Shown: piece by piece, positions 9,379 to 20,259 of the stretch
Layout: the number at the start of each line of letters is the position of its first letter
Numbering within the stretch: the first letter of the stretch is position 1
Origin: Cupriavidus sp. EM10
GTDB taxonomy: Bacteria; Pseudomonadota; Gammaproteobacteria; Burkholderiales; Burkholderiaceae
Assembly (NCBI RefSeq): GCF_018729255.1
Contig: NZ_CP076060.1
Coordinates: 1,674,001-1,738,000 of the forward strand
Reading direction: 5' to 3'
Length of the DNA stretch: 64,000 bases
Program-made: the position numbers and the translations under genes
Notes under the pieces: generated by a model
What the model was told of the DNA's origin: nothing
Seen by the model: only the letters and a program-made list of their open reading frames with translations
Databases searched by the model: none

Positions 9379-10573
9379 TGAACTCCCCGAGCACATCGTC
9401 GTTGTCGGCGCCTCGGCCGCCGGCATCACGGCAGCACGAGCGCTGCGCGCACAGGGCTGGGGAGGGCGGCTCACGCTGATTGGAAAGGAAGGCGGCATGC
9501 CCTATGACCGCCCTCCTCTTTCAAAGCGGCTGATGGCAGGAGAATGTCCGGTAGAGGCGCTCAACCTTGTGTCCGAAGACGGCATGAAGGCGCTGAACCT
9601 GCACTACCTGGACGGGACATCGGCCACCGGCCTCGATACGGACGCCAGTTCACTGCAACTCAGCAACGGCTCCACACTTCAATATGATCGCTTGCTGATC
9701 GCCACGGGCGCGGACGCTCGAGTGATTCCCAACCTCAGCCAGGCGGCGAACTGCTACAGCCTGCGCAACTTAAACGACGCGCTGGCGATTCGGGAACATC
9801 TGACTGCCGGAAAGCGGGCACTAGTAGTCGGCGCGGGCTTCATCGGCACAGAGTTAGCGGCGATTGCAAAGACCAGCGGCTGTGAGGTGACCGTCATCGA
9901 CAAGTCGAAAGTTCCTCTCGGGGCGCGAGTCGGGGATATCGTTGGGAAGCGGATCGAAAAACTCCATGAAGCCAACGGCGTGGTTTTCCACAACGACTGC
10001 GAACTCAGGGAGGTGAAATGGCGTGACCGCACCATTACCGAAGTCCGCTTGGACACTGGGGTTGTGATTGCTTGCGACGTAATTGTTGTGGCTATCGGCG
10101 CAGTTCCCAGCGTGCAGTGGTGCAGCGGATTAAACATCCGCAGCGGCGTAGTCTGCAATGAATACTGTGAAGCAGCCCCGAACGTATATGCCGCCGGCGA
10201 TGCTGCAGAGTGGTTTCACAAAGGCTACGGCGAGCACATGCGTATTGAACACCGGACGAATGCAAGCGAACAGGCGATGGCCGCGGCAAAGAACATGCTC
10301 GGCTCTCGCGTTGAATACGCTCCGCTGCCGTTCTTCTGGTCGGATCAGTACCAGGTCCAAATCCACAGCTACGGACGCATCGGCCCTCAATACACCGTTG
10401 AAGTTGTCGAAGGGGATCAACTGAAAGACGACTCCTGCATCTTTCGCTACTACCAGGGAGACGTTTTGATGGGCGTTCTTAGTTGGAACGCCAGTAGAAA
10501 AGCGCGTGAGCACATCAAGCTGTTGAAGGAGGAGTGGACGAAGAGCCACGCTCCAGCTGCGGTAGCAGGTTAA
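9378..10573 (+). CDS. FAD-dependent ferredoxin reductase, frame break at the start codon
   Basis: NAD(P)H:ferredoxin reductase of the putidaredoxin-reductase type, about 398 residues. It has IVVVGASAAG (FAD fold), MPYDRPPLSK, LLIATGAD, VVGAGFIGTELA (NAD fold) and YAAGDAAEW (FAD-binding Asp). The body reads from about 9389, but the overlapping ATG at 9378 is in a different frame: the stretch between ATG and HIVVVG is one base short compared with the third copy at 38440. The second copy at 28271 has the same shortfall, so either both were under-called in the CCCC run or translation starts differently. It completes the P450 electron chain. Confidence 0.85.
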
Positions 10574-10604
10574 GGCTGTATTTCATAATAAAAGAGGAGA
10601 CAAC

Positions 10605-11572
10605 ATGACAAAACCCGCTTCGGCTATCCGCAGAGCAGTCCTACTCTGCTCCCTGGCCCTGCCCTCCATCCTGTACGCCCAGCAATCTGGCCCGTTGCCG
10701 GTCCGGCTCTTTGTTGGCTACGGACCGGGCGGTGGCACCGACGTAGTTGCACGCGCAGTTGGCGAAGAGCTGGCAAAAATCTGGAATCGGCCCGTAATCG
10801 TCGAAAATCGGCCAGGCGCAAACGGGGCGATCGCCAGCAAGGCTGTCGCGCGAGCTGAACCGGACGGTTCGATCCTTCTGGTCATGCCCCGTCCACGTTG
10901 ATCATCGACGCAAACTTGCGCCCCACTGTTGCTGTCGATCCCACCAAGGAACTCACCCTTGTGAGCGGGCTAGCCGCAACCCCACTCGTTGTGGTGACCC
11001 CGGCTTCCGCGCCATACAACAACCTCGCTGACCTCATTAAGGCAGCTCGTGCGGCCAACGGGAAGTTCACGTACGGATGGGCCAACTTGGGCATGCGTGT
11101 CGGTATGGAGGAGTTCGCGCAAAAGACCGGGGTAAAGATGACCCCAGTCGGCTACAAGAGTGCTGGGCAAAGTGTCCCCGCTATCGTTTCAGGCGAGATC
11201 GATATGCTCATGATCGATATGGCACCGATCGCGCAACTCGTTAAGGCTGGAAAAGTGAAGGCCTTTGCCGTGTCGACGCCAGAACGCTCGCCTATGCTGC
11301 CAAACGTCCCTACATTCAAGGAAGCGGGGATTGACGTCCAGCTTACGGGAACCATCGCCCTGTATGCGCCTGCCAAGATGCCCCAGAACGCAATCAAAAA
11401 AATGCAGAGCGATGTCGCTACGATTTTGAAGAACGGCGAGCTTCGCACGCGGATGCAAGGCACTGGAATGGAAGTCATTACGCAGTCCCCGGAGGATTTC
11501 GAGGGCTACCTTAAGCAGCGCAAGAAGAGCATTGATGCAGTAATTAAGGTCGGTGATTTTAAGCTCGAATAG
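10605..11572 (+). CDS. Bug-family (TctC-like) periplasmic substrate-binding protein, frameshifted
   Basis: Periplasmic binding protein of the tripartite tricarboxylate transporter receptor family, about 322 residues. A Sec signal peptide (basic start, hydrophobic core, cleavage after LYA) is followed by the family motif [15 protein letters not shown] and [11 protein letters not shown]. One C is missing in the run near 10887, after LLVM; restoring it gives [12 protein letters not shown]. The gene follows the reductase by 31 bases with AAAGAGGAG before the ATG, so the P450 operon probably includes its own substrate receptor. No TctA/TctB membrane partners are present in the window, common for Bug genes. 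Confidence 0.85.
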
Positions 11573-11634
11573 ATCGACCTCCGTCACAAGCACAGAATTT
11601 CGTAGCTAACCTCTTAGTCATTGGAGTACACGCT

Positions 11635-13062
11635 GTGTATCCAGAATTATCCCTTTACATCAATGGCGAATTTCTCGGCATTGAAGGCCGGCGACACCAG
11701 GACGTAGTCAATCCTGCGACGGAGGAGGTCGTTGGGCGACTGCCGCTCGCCACCCGCGAGGACCTCGACACCGCCGTCGAGGCGGCTCATCGAGCTTTCC
11801 TGACGTGGCGCGACTCATCGCCTTTGGAACGCAGTGCAATCTTGCGTAAAGTTGCGGAGCTCGCCCGTCAAAGGGCGCCGGAAATCGGCCGCAACATGAC
11901 CATTGACCAGGGGAAGCCTCTGCACGAAGCCGTGGGCGAAGTAACGGTTTGTGCAGAGCATGCGGACTGGCATGCAGAAGAGGCTCGGCGGATCTACGGC
12001 CGCGTGATCCCCAGCCGCAACCCTAACGTCCGCCAGCTCGTGCTACGTCAGCCGGTCGGAGTCTGCGCAGCCTTCACCCCTTGGAATTTTCCCTTCAATC
12101 AGGCGATCCGGAAAATCTCTGCCGCGCTTGGCGCAGGCTGTACGATCATTCTGAAGGGACCAGAAGAGACACCGAGTGCCGTGCTGGCGATCGCTCAACT
12201 GTTCCATGATGCGGGCCTTCCTCCTGGTTGCTTAAACATTGTATTTGGCGTCCCGGCGGAGGTGTCAGCACACCTCATTGCATCTCCGCTGGTCCAGAAG
12301 ATCTCCTTTACGGGGTCCACTGCTGTTGGCAAACAACTAGCAGCTCTAGCAGGATCCCATATGAAGCGAATCACTATGGAGCTTGGTGGTCACTCCCCTG
12401 CAATCGTCTTCGACGATGCGGATGTCCATACCGCCGCCGAGATGCTTGCAAACTACAAGCTGCGAAACGCTGGTCAGGTATGCGTCTCGCCCTCCCGCTT
12501 CTTCGTCCAGCGCGGGGCTTACGATAGGTTCCTCAGGCGTTTTACGGACGTCATTGGCGCAGTGCGGGTCGGCAACGGTATAGACAGCTCGACACAGATG
12601 GGACCGCTCGCAAACCAACGCCGTGTTGCTGCAATGGAAGGGTTGATTGCCGACTCCAAAGCGCGCGGCGGAAAGGTTGTCGTGGGAGGGACCAGGTGCA
12701 GCGACACAGGACATTTCTTCGCGCCCAGCGTCGTTATAGACATTTCAGACGACTCCATGCTCATGACTTGCGAGCCATTCGGCCCTGTCGCCCCGGTTGT
12801 AGCGTTCGACGATCTGGATGAGGTGCTGGCACGGGCGAACAAACTGACTTACGGCCTGTCGTCTTACGTGTTTACCGAGTCAGCGAAGACAGCGCATGCT
12901 GTCTCTACCCGCCTTGAGGCCGGCATGGTCAACATCAACCACTTTGGAAGCGCTCTCGCCGAAACACCGTTTGGAGGCATTAAAGATAGCGGTATCGGGA
13001 GTGAGGGTGGGACCGAGACGTTCGACGGCTATCTCGTCACGAAATTTGTAACTCAAGTGTAG
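11635..13062 (+). CDS. NAD(P)-dependent aldehyde dehydrogenase (succinate-semialdehyde dehydrogenase-like)
   Basis: Intact 475-residue aldehyde dehydrogenase. It shows the catalytic asparagine in TPWNFPFN, the glutamate in MELGGHSP, the nucleophilic cysteine in GQVCVSPSR, and EPFGPVAPV near the C-terminus. It starts at a GTG with TTGGAG upstream. Overall it is closest to the SSADH-like branch. It is the last gene of the P450 operon and is followed by two hairpin terminators, so it probably oxidises the aldehyde released by P450 O-dealkylation or by oxidation of a hydroxylated product to the acid. The substrate itself is inference. Confidence 0.9.
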   Translation: MYPELSLYINGEFLGIEGRRHQDVVNPATEEVVGRLPLATREDLDTAVEAAHRAFLTWRDSSPLERSAILRKVAELARQRAPEIGRNMTIDQGKPLHEAVGEVTVCAEHADWHAEEARRIYGRVIPSRNPNVRQLVLRQPVGVCAAFTPWNFPFNQAIRKISAALGAGCTIILKGPEETPSAVLAIAQLFHDAGLPPGCLNIVFGVPAEVSAHLIASPLVQKISFTGSTAVGKQLAALAGSHMKRITMELGGHSPAIVFDDADVHTAAEMLANYKLRNAGQVCVSPSRFFVQRGAYDRFLRRFTDVIGAVRVGNGIDSSTQMGPLANQRRVAAMEGLIADSKARGGKVVVGGTRCSDTGHFFAPSVVIDISDDSMLMTCEPFGPVAPVVAFDDLDEVLARANKLTYGLSSYVFTESAKTAHAVSTRLEAGMVNINHFGSALAETPFGGIKDSGIGSEGGTETFDGYLVTKFVTQV

Positions 13063-13074
13063 ATCGGGGGCCGC

Positions 13075-13096
13075 AAAGGGCGATACGTCGCCCTTT
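13075..13096. terminator. Hairpin terminator with UACG loop
   Basis: AAAGGGCGA and TCGCCCTTT form a perfect 9-bp stem around a TACG tetraloop, 13 bases after the aldehyde dehydrogenase stop. The flanking A and T bases make it symmetric, so it could work on either strand. Confidence 0.7.
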
Positions 13097-13126
13097 CCCC
13101 CGAAGCTACGTTCCCAGTCAGGTTTT

Positions 13127-13156
13127 GGCGCCTAAGTGAGTGTTAGGCGCCTTTTT
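13127..13156 (+). terminator. Rho-independent terminator
   Basis: GGCGCCTAA, a 7-base loop and TTAGGCGCC form a perfect 9-bp stem followed directly by TTTTT. It is a textbook intrinsic terminator for the P450 operon, second in tandem after the hairpin at 13075. Confidence 0.88.
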
Positions 13157-13317
13157 ATTAGCGTATAGGTCGCGGCAGTGCGCCCCATATTGGGCGATGC
13201 GGTTGCTCTCGGCGACTCTGACAACTCCCTGCATGGCTCCGCAGTTGCAGCGCAAGCGCGGCCGGCTAGCGATAAGCCTTCTCGAATCGTGTCGTCTTCC
13301 AGGAAGATTCGTTGGTA

Positions 13318-13763
13318 TTACTCGTGGTCCAGCCACGGTTCTCTTTTGAACATCTTATCGATGATGGGGAACATCGCGATCACCGTCTGCAACTCCTCGG
13401 GCGTCAATCCCTCCATGCGCTTGCCCAGTGCCGCCGTCCGCTGTGCGGCCAATTTGCCGGCCACAGCCCGGCCTTCATCAGTAATCTGAATCATGTTGTT
13501 GTACGAGCCGACGGGTGCGGAGCGCGCGATTAACTCGGCGTCGACCATCCGCCCGACAATCTGCGTCATCGTAGGCAATCTGACGCCTTCATTCCTGGCC
13601 AGATCGCTAACTCGCATCGGCCCTCTTACGAGCAATGCACTAAGAACAGCGCTCTGCGCGGGGGCACGTGCGCCGCTCTCATTTCCCGCCGCAGCGCTAC
13701 AACGATCCGCATCAAGCGGGGTCTAAGTTCGTCCGCAAGCATTTCAACCGTAGGTTCTGTCAT
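13318..13763 (-). CDS. MarR-family transcriptional regulator, frameshifted
   Basis: Winged-helix regulator of about 148 residues starting MTEPTVEMLADELRP at 13763. The DNA-binding region reads LVRGPMRVSDLARNEGVRLPT then MTQIVGRMVDAELIARS, and the C-terminal helix ends in PIIDKMFKREPW. One base is missing in the GGGAAA run near 13685; restoring it gives NESGARAPAQSAVLSALL leading into the wing. It converges on the P450 operon terminators and is thus a neighbour but not part of that operon. A direct target cannot be named; no copy of the TAGGTAG palindrome lies in its own promoter. Confidence 0.8.
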
Positions 13764-14069
13764 GTCTACAAAAAGGGGGCAATCACTGAGCAGATGATAT
13801 AACGATTCAGTGAAGAATGATCGCGCGAAGTACCTGGAGGCACCGAGTCGATATGGTCCGACTGGTGAGGGTAGCGACCACGCAGACAGCGGCGGCGCGT
13901 GAAGGGGTTCTGTGCCTGTGGCCGGGTAGCAACTCAAGGCCGGGCCTTGTCGCGTTCGTTCGCGATGGCCGGAGCACCAATCTTGATGGAGAGGGATGAC
14001 GAGACGAGGCGCTGGCTGGCGCTCTCGTCTCAAGGCGTCGACGCTTGATCCGCCGACGCGCGGAGCTTG

Positions 14070-14593
14070 CTAACTCAGCTTGACCAGGTCCTTCTTGTAC
14101 GTCTTCGCCTTGTTAATGTAGTCGTCAGCGTTCTTCTCGATCGCAGCTTTGACTTCCTCCGTTAGTTCACGTACCTGCTTTGCAGGTGTGCCCATGACCA
14201 AGCCTCCTGCCGGGAAGTTCTTGCGCTCGCCGATCAAGGATCCGGCCCCCACGAGGCATTGTTGTCCGAGTTCGGATCCATTCAGGATCACAGCCTGAAT
14301 GCCGACCAGACTACGTGCTCCGACCTTGCAACCGTGAAGCATCGCCTGGTGTCCAATGGAGACCATCTCGCCTACCTCGACGGGAAAGCCAGGATCGGTG
14401 TGCAACACAGCCCCTCCTGGACGTTCACGCCTCGCCTAATCGTGATCTTTTCATTGTCGCCGCGGATCACAGCGCCGGGCCAGATGGACACGTCTTCGGC
14501 GATTTCCACGTCGCCGATGATTACCGCATGCTCGGATACATACGAGCTCGGATGAATTGTCGGTTCTTTCTCTCCAATTCGATAGATCGCCAC
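14070..14593 (-). CDS. Gamma-carbonic anhydrase / hexapeptide-repeat acyltransferase-like protein, frameshifted
   Basis: Left-handed beta-helix protein of about 174 residues, beginning MAIYRIGEKEPTIHPSSYV, with successive hexapeptide turns (VIIGDVEIAEDVSIWPGAVI). The metal-ligand histidines expected for gamma-class enzymes sit in VLHTDPG and SIGHQAMLHG. A missing G in the GGGG run near 14405 splits VQEG from AVLHTDPG. Related proteins (YrdA, PaaY types) are carbonic anhydrase-like or thioesterase-like; PaaY-type members occur in CoA catabolic clusters. It lies upstream of glcF on the same strand but is transcribed after it. Confidence 0.8.
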
Positions 14594-14720
14594 AAAATGC
14601 TCCTCTTATCTTGATGTGACTAACTTTTCGCCGACCGCGTTACTTGCAGGAGGCGAAACACTACTGCATGGGCCGCTCTCGCAGCCCGTGCCGACTTCGA
14701 CGCCGTTTCTTGCCCTGCCG

Positions 14721-15978
14721 CTAGATAAATACTTGTTCCTCTGGTTGGACTGCCGGCTCGATTGCATCATCCAGTACCTCGATCCAGTGCTTTACTGGCG
14801 TGGGCGTTCCACTTTGCAAATGCTGGATGCAACCGATGTTCGCGGACACGATGCAGTCAGGTTGCTTCTCGCTCAGATGCTCGATCTTGCGGTCTCTGAG
14901 CTGGAGTGAAATTTCGGGCTGCAGAACGGAGTAGGTGCCGGCTGAGCCGCAACAAAGGTGACTCTCCACGCTGGCACGATGAACGGAAAAGCCCAACTGT
15001 CCCAGATGCTCCTCCACCACTCCCCGCAGCTTCTGGCCGTGTTGCAGCGTGCACGGCGGATGGAACGCCAAGGCCGGCTTGTCGCACGCTTTGACTTTGC
15101 CGCGCAGTCTTGGCAGAAGTTCAGGAAGCAATTCGCTCAGGTCGCGGGTCAACTCGCTAACCCGAGCTGCCTTCTCGGCGTACTCCGCGTCATGCTTTAG
15201 CAAGTCGGCGTAGTCCTTCACGGTCGCGCCGCAGCCGGACGCGTTCATGACAATTGCCTCGACTTCACCGCTGGAAATCGCCGGCCACCAGGCGTCGATG
15301 TTTCTGCGCATATCATCGAGGCCGCCCTTGTGATCTCCGGTGTGCAGCCGGATCGCGCCACAGCAACCGGCTCGAGGAACACTTACAACCTGAAAGTCGG
15401 CTGCATCGAGTACCCGCGCGGTCGCAGAATTGATGTTCGGCATCATCGCCGGCTGCACACAACCTTCGAGCATGAGCACTTTCCTGGCGTGGCGGCGCGT
15501 TGGGCGCTGACCCGCAGGTCTGCTCGGCGTAAGCTTGTTGGCGAGCTTGGAAGGAAGTAGCGGCCGAACCATTCGGCCAATCTTCATGGCCGGCAAGAAC
15601 AATGGCGAAGTTAGCCCCTCACGCAGCAGCCAACGCACCGCGCGGTCTTTTGGCGGACGAGGAATTCGCTCATCGACTAGCTTCCGCCCAATGTGAACTA
15701 GCTTGCCGTACTCGACACCGCTGGGACAGGTGCTTTCACAGTTCCGGCACGTCAAGCAGCGGTCTAGATTCTGTTGGGTGCTTGCTGTGACCTCTTCCCC
15801 TCAAGCAACTGCTTCATCAAGTAGATGCGTCCCCGGGGTCCGTTACGTTCATCGCCCAGAAGCAGGTAAGTCGGACACGTTGCCGTACAAAAGCCGCAAT
15901 GCACGCACTTGCGCAGAATCTCTTCGGCCTCCGCCCCTTCTGGAGTGTTGGCAAACTCATGACTTAGTTTGTCTGCAT
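14721..15978 (-). CDS. glcF: Glycolate oxidase iron-sulfur subunit GlcF, frameshifted twice
   Basis: Iron-sulfur subunit of membrane-associated glycolate oxidase, about 417 residues. Two 4Fe-4S sets are visible, CVHCGFCTATCP and CLTCRNCESTCPSG, followed by two CCG-type cysteine-rich domains (AGCCGAIRLH; LCCGSAGTYS). The start MQTN at 15978 is interrupted by a missing base that creates TAA at codon 5. A second missing base in the GGGG run of LLEGEEVTA near 15795 breaks the N-terminal region again. The rest is intact. The gene follows glcE with a 10-base gap, in the conserved order glcD-glcE-glcF. Confidence 0.9.
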
Positions 15979-15988
15979 ATGGAGCCCC

Positions 15989-17061
15989 TTACAGGCCGGG
16001 GTAGAGTCGACCAACATTGAAGATGCCATCGGGATCAAACGCTTGCTTGAGATTGCGATGAATCTCGAAGAGCGCATCGCTCGGTGGCGTGAACACGCCG
16101 CTCCTATGATGCGGATCCCTGAACAGCGTGGCGTGACCACCAAGCGATGACGCCATTTCCCGAACGTCCTCGATGGGATCGTCGGTGTATAGCCATCTCA
16201 ATGCACCACCCCATTCAATAAGCTGATTCGCGGCCAAGAAGGGTTGGGAGACTGCCGGAACGGAAACACGCCAGAGAGGCGCGTCGCTCTGTGAAAAGAA
16301 GTCGTGGCGGTGGTCGCGGACGGCATCCCACCAGGACAACGCTTCGTCTGGTTCCAGCTCAGTCCCGCCCAAACGCTTTCTGGCTTCCGTGACAGCAGAG
16401 GCTGCACCACTCAGTCGGAGGAACAGCTTTCCGTCGTGCCAGGCACTCGCATTGACTGGCAATGCTTGCCGAGTCAGCCCGTTTAAGAGAGACAACGCCC
16501 CTGCTTCGTCGCGTTCAATGAACAGGGTGATCCTCGATGAATGAATGGGCAGAACCTTCAGCGAGACCTCACAGATAACACCGAGTGTTCCCATTGAGCC
16601 CGCCAGGAGACGCGAAACGTCATAACCGGCAACGTTCTTCATCACTTGCCCGCCGAATGTCAGAAGCTCGCCTTTGCCGTTAATCATGGTCGCGCCGAGA
16701 ACGAAGTCCCGAATGGACCCTACCCCGACGCGTGCTGGCCCGCTCAGACCTGCCGCGACCGCTCCTCCGACAGTACTTCCTTTAGCAAAGCGTGGCGGCT
16801 CAAAGGCAAGGTACTGATTGTGCTCGGCCAGCACGGCCTCAAGTTCTTCTAGCGGTGTGCCTGCACGAGCGGTGACAACCAGCTCAGACGGTTCATAGCT
16901 GCAAATTCCGCTGAGGCGCCGGACATCACACGGTTCACCCGACGGCTCTTCACCGTAGAAGCATTTCGTACCGCCGCCAACGATGTTGAGAGAGGTCTTC
17001 GTTTTCTTGCATGCAGGACTGTCTCAATCAGATGAGACACTTCCGTGGGGATCGTCGTCAT
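15989..17061 (-). CDS. glcE: Glycolate oxidase FAD-binding subunit GlcE, frameshifted
   Basis: FAD-binding subunit of glycolate oxidase, about 357 residues. Start MTTIPTEVSHLIE at 17061; FAD-site residues in GSTVGGAVAAGLSGPARVG and KNVAGYDVSRL; C-terminus PDGIFNVGRLYPGL. One missing A in the AAAA run near 17006 shifts the frame; restoring it gives KTKTSLNIVGGGTK, the expected FAD pyrophosphate loop. With GlcD and GlcF it oxidises glycolate (or a related 2-hydroxyacid) to glyoxylate at the inner membrane. The start overlaps the end of glcD almost exactly, indicating translational coupling. Confidence 0.88.
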
Positions 17062-17062
17062 T

Positions 17063-18574
17063 CTAGAACCTCGGGATTTCTGGATGCGGCAGCATCCCAC
17101 GCCGAACAGTCATGCGACCATATTCGGCACATCGATGCAGCGTCGGAATTACCTTCCCAGGATTCAAGAGCGATTGCGGATCGAATGCACGTTTCAGCGC
17201 AAACATTTGTTCTCGCTCTGCGCCTGAGAACTGAACGCACATTGAGTTCAGCTTCTCCACGCCCACACCGTGCTCTCCGGTCACCGTCCCGCCAAGCGTG
17301 ACGCTTGTTTCCAGAATCTCAGCGCCGAATTGCTCCGCCTGGTGCAGTTCTTCGGGATTGTTGGCGTCGAAAAGGATCAGCGGATGTAGATTCCCGTCGC
17401 CGGCGTGGAACACGTTCACGCAGCGAAGCCCATAGCGCACCTCCATCTCGCTGATTGCTCGAAGGATCGCAGCGAGACTCTTGCGAGGAATCGTGGAATC
17501 CATGCACAGGTAATCCGGGCTCATGCGCCCCGTCGCGGGAAATGCATTCTTTCGCCCGCTCCAGAAACGAAGACGCTGCGCCTCGTCCTGACTTGCTTCA
17601 AGACGAGTGGCCCCGCTGGCGGTGAGGACGGCATTCATCTTCACAATCTCGTCCTCGACCTCCAACGCCGTCCCATCACTCTCGCACAATAGGATTGCGG
17701 CCGCGTCCAGGTCATAGCCAGCATGCACGAAGTCCTCTACGGCGGCGGTCATCGGCTTGTCCATCAGTTCCAGGCCGGCTGGGATGATGCCGGCCGCGAT
17801 GACGTTGGCTACGGCGTCACCAGCGGCTTCGACGGTGTCGAAGCTTGCAACGATGCATCGCGCAAGTTCTGGCTTAGGAATTAACTTGACGGTGACTTCC
17901 AATGTCACTGCGAGCATCCCTTCACTGCCTACAACGACGCCGAGCAAATCGAGCCCAGGGACATCAAGGGCTTCCGATCCAAACTCTATCGCCTCGCCCT
18001 GAATGGTGTATCCCCGTACTTTCATTACGTTCTGCAACGTGAGTCCGTACTTGAGGCAATGGACGCCTCCGGAATTCTCGGCCACGTTTCCACCGATCGT
18101 GCAGGCAATCTGGCTGGACGGATCGGGGGCGTAGTACAGCCCATACGTAGCGGCTGCCTCACTGATTGCGGCGTTGCGTACACCGCATTGGACCACTGCG
18201 GTACAACTCACAGGATCTACCCTGACGATCCGGTTAAAACGAGCGAGCGAAAGGAGCACGCCCATCTCATGTGGGAGCGCACCGCCTGACAATCCCGTGC
18301 CTGCGCCCCGAGCCACGACGGGCGCACCGAGCGTCTTGCACGTTCGCAGAATGGCAACAACCTGCTCTTCTGTTTCGGGAAGCACCACGACGAGCGGCTG
18401 CGCCCGATAGGCCGTAAGGCCATCGCATTCAAATGGCTGGGTGTCCTCGCGCTGCGACAGGATAAGGTCCCTAGGCAGCACGCCTTCTAGCGCGGAAACC
18501 ACTTCCGCACGCCGGGCTTCCCTCCGCTCAGCGTCAGTAGGATGTGCCAACCAGCCGTCACGCGTCGCATTCAT
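17063..18574 (-). CDS. glcD: Glycolate oxidase subunit GlcD (FAD-linked)
   Basis: Intact 503-residue catalytic subunit. It has the PCMH-type FAD-binding segment VVARGAGTGLSGGALPHE, the SSQIACTIGGNVAENSGG loop and the C-terminal GEHGVGVEKLN motif with the metal/substrate histidine of the VAO/PCMH superfamily, ending SLLNPGKVIP. It is the first gene of glcDEF. The LysR gene upstream (18907-19787) reads in the same direction and may control the operon; glcC, the usual GntR activator, is absent. Confidence 0.95.
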   Translation of the reverse strand: MNATRDGWLAHPTDAERREARRAEVVSALEGVLPRDLILSQREDTQPFECDGLTAYRAQPLVVVLPETEEQVVAILRTCKTLGAPVVARGAGTGLSGGALPHEMGVLLSLARFNRIVRVDPVSCTAVVQCGVRNAAISEAAATYGLYYAPDPSSQIACTIGGNVAENSGGVHCLKYGLTLQNVMKVRGYTIQGEAIEFGSEALDVPGLDLLGVVVGSEGMLAVTLEVTVKLIPKPELARCIVASFDTVEAAGDAVANVIAAGIIPAGLELMDKPMTAAVEDFVHAGYDLDAAAILLCESDGTALEVEDEIVKMNAVLTASGATRLEASQDEAQRLRFWSGRKNAFPATGRMSPDYLCMDSTIPRKSLAAILRAISEMEVRYGLRCVNVFHAGDGNLHPLILFDANNPEELHQAEQFGAEILETSVTLGGTVTGEHGVGVEKLNSMCVQFSGAEREQMFALKRAFDPQSLLNPGKVIPTLHRCAEYGRMTVRRGMLPHPEIPRF

Positions 18575-18906
18575 GACTTTGCCCTCCTGGTGCGATGAAG
18601 CTGCGTCGTGCTGTGCCGGTCTATTGGATAATCAGTGCGGAGCGACGGCGCGACCGTAGCGAGCCGGCGAACCGCGCAATCAGCCTGGACGGATGCTGCA
18701 GCTCCAAGGCGGAGCGTTGCTTCCGGGCGCTGAGGCTCAAACGTTGAGCGATGAATGCGATGCATTGTGTGGGGAGGTTCTAATACACTTCTGTCAAAGG
18801 CGTCGACGAGACGCCATGACTTGACTGTAGACAATCACGCGATATAGCAGGTTGAGAGTTATTTGCGGTTGAGTTGCAGAAAACTTGATTGCCGTGTTTG
18901 GGCCGC
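18575..18906. other. Gap between LysR and glcD
   Basis: No gene is visible on either strand. The region presumably holds the glcD promoter; I see no convincing operator or terminator. Confidence 0.4.
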
Positions 18907-19787
18907 TCAACTTAGCGAGTCGGTGAGCCACTCCATAAAGGCGGCGCACTCCCATCTCTCCAGGGCCCCAGGTTCCCAGCATAAGTAGTGCGCCATCGGT
19001 GAAGGCACGGATCGATCCGATATGCGGATGAGTCGCCCCCCTCTAGCCATGACTGCGCCATACGGGTCCTCACTAGTGCCACGCCGAACCCGCACGCGGC
19101 TGCGTCATAGAGAAGCCCTAGATCGTTGAATTGAGCGCCCACATGCGGCTCCGTTCTCGTCAATCCACATGAGGAGAACCATGTCGTCCAAGGCTCAAGC
19201 GGGCTACGTATCAGACGCGCCTGGTCGATTTCACCCGCCATTTCGAAGCCTTCGAAGGGGCCGAACTCGTTGAGATAGGTAGGGCTGCAAGCCGGCGCCA
19301 CCTCCTCCGAGAGAACGACGCGATGATCGACGTCCGCATATCCGCCGGCGCCGTACCGGATTTCCAAATCGGATGGCTCGGCTGTGACGTCCAGGAATGG
19401 GATGGAGACCTGCAAGATAAGGTCGATGTCCGGATACTTGTTGCGGAACAGTTCCAGTTTGGGCATCAGGAACTGCCTGGAGAAAGTTGGGGTCACCGCG
19501 ACCCGCAGTCGCGTGGAAGAGGCTTTTCCATTTTTGACCGGCATCTGCTGTAGCGCAGCGAGGCCGCTTCGGACATTCGCCAGGTACGCTGCACCATGTG
19601 CAGAAAGCGTGAAGTCACTCCGCCCGAAGAGTTCAACACCGAGGTGAGATTCAAGCTGGCGGATTCGATGACTCACGGCGCTGGTTGTTACACACAACTC
19701 GTCGGCGGCACGTGTGGCGCTCCGAAGCCTTGCAACCGTCTCGAAGGTGACAAGACATTGAATGGGCGGGATGTGTTGCAGGGCCAT
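18907..19787 (-). CDS. LysR-family regulator, GcvA-like, frameshifted near the C-terminus
   Basis: LysR regulator of about 293 residues. The N-terminal helix-turn-helix (LRSATRAADELCVTTSAVSH, then IRQLESHLGVELF) and the effector-binding domain (VAVTPTFSRQFLMPKLELF) are of GcvA type. Near 19045 a run of six G should be seven: adding one reads EGGRLIRISDRSVPS and completes the normal C-terminus to 18907. It lies upstream of glcDEF on the same strand and is divergent from the FAD-oxidase operon, so either could be its target. Confidence 0.85.
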
Positions 19788-20135
19788 ATCTTCTCTCCGT
19801 TTGGTGGGCTACCCAGGGCGGATATGCCGCATGTCATCGCTTGAGGCCTAGGGAGCGGCCACACTTCTTGCTGCTCTGTCGCTCGAGCACCATGCCAACG
19901 CTGCAACGAGCAAGCGCCCCCAGATTGCTTGCTCAGGATCGACTCACTGGGTCCTCAGGCAAGGACGTACGTGACGCCCTGCAAGGGAAGACCACCAAGT
20001 AAGTCGCTCTCCAACCCACAGTGACCTCGCCGCGGGAAGGTCTCTTAGCGATCCGATCTCTTCGTCGACTCCTGCTCCAACCCATGGCCGCGACTGCGTT
20101 AACTGCTTGACATTATGCCGCACCAATCTAAACTT

Positions 20136-20151
20136 ATGTAATCGATTGCAC
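20136..20151. promoter_or_regulatory. LacI-type operator, distal site of the FAD-oxidase operon
   Basis: ATGTAATCGATTGCAC, an imperfect palindrome centred between 20143 and 20144. It lies 89 bp from the proximal operator, centre to centre, compatible with looping by a tetrameric LacI-family protein. The gene for a LacI regulator is the last of the same operon (24296). Confidence 0.7.
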
Positions 20152-20226
20152 GCAGTGCTGTTTTCGCCTCATCACCGTACTGGCATTGGTTATTTACAGT
20201 CTCTGATGCAGGTTACCGTAACGTAT

Positions 20227-20238
20227 GTAATCGATTAC
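20227..20238. promoter_or_regulatory. LacI-type operator, proximal site of the FAD-oxidase operon
   Basis: GTAATCGATTAC is a perfect 12-bp palindrome centred 27 bases before the ATG at 20260, just upstream of the AGGAGG ribosome site. Binding here would block transcription, giving autoregulation by the operon's own LacI protein. Confidence 0.75.
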
Positions 20239-20259
20239 CACATCACACAGGAGGCAACA

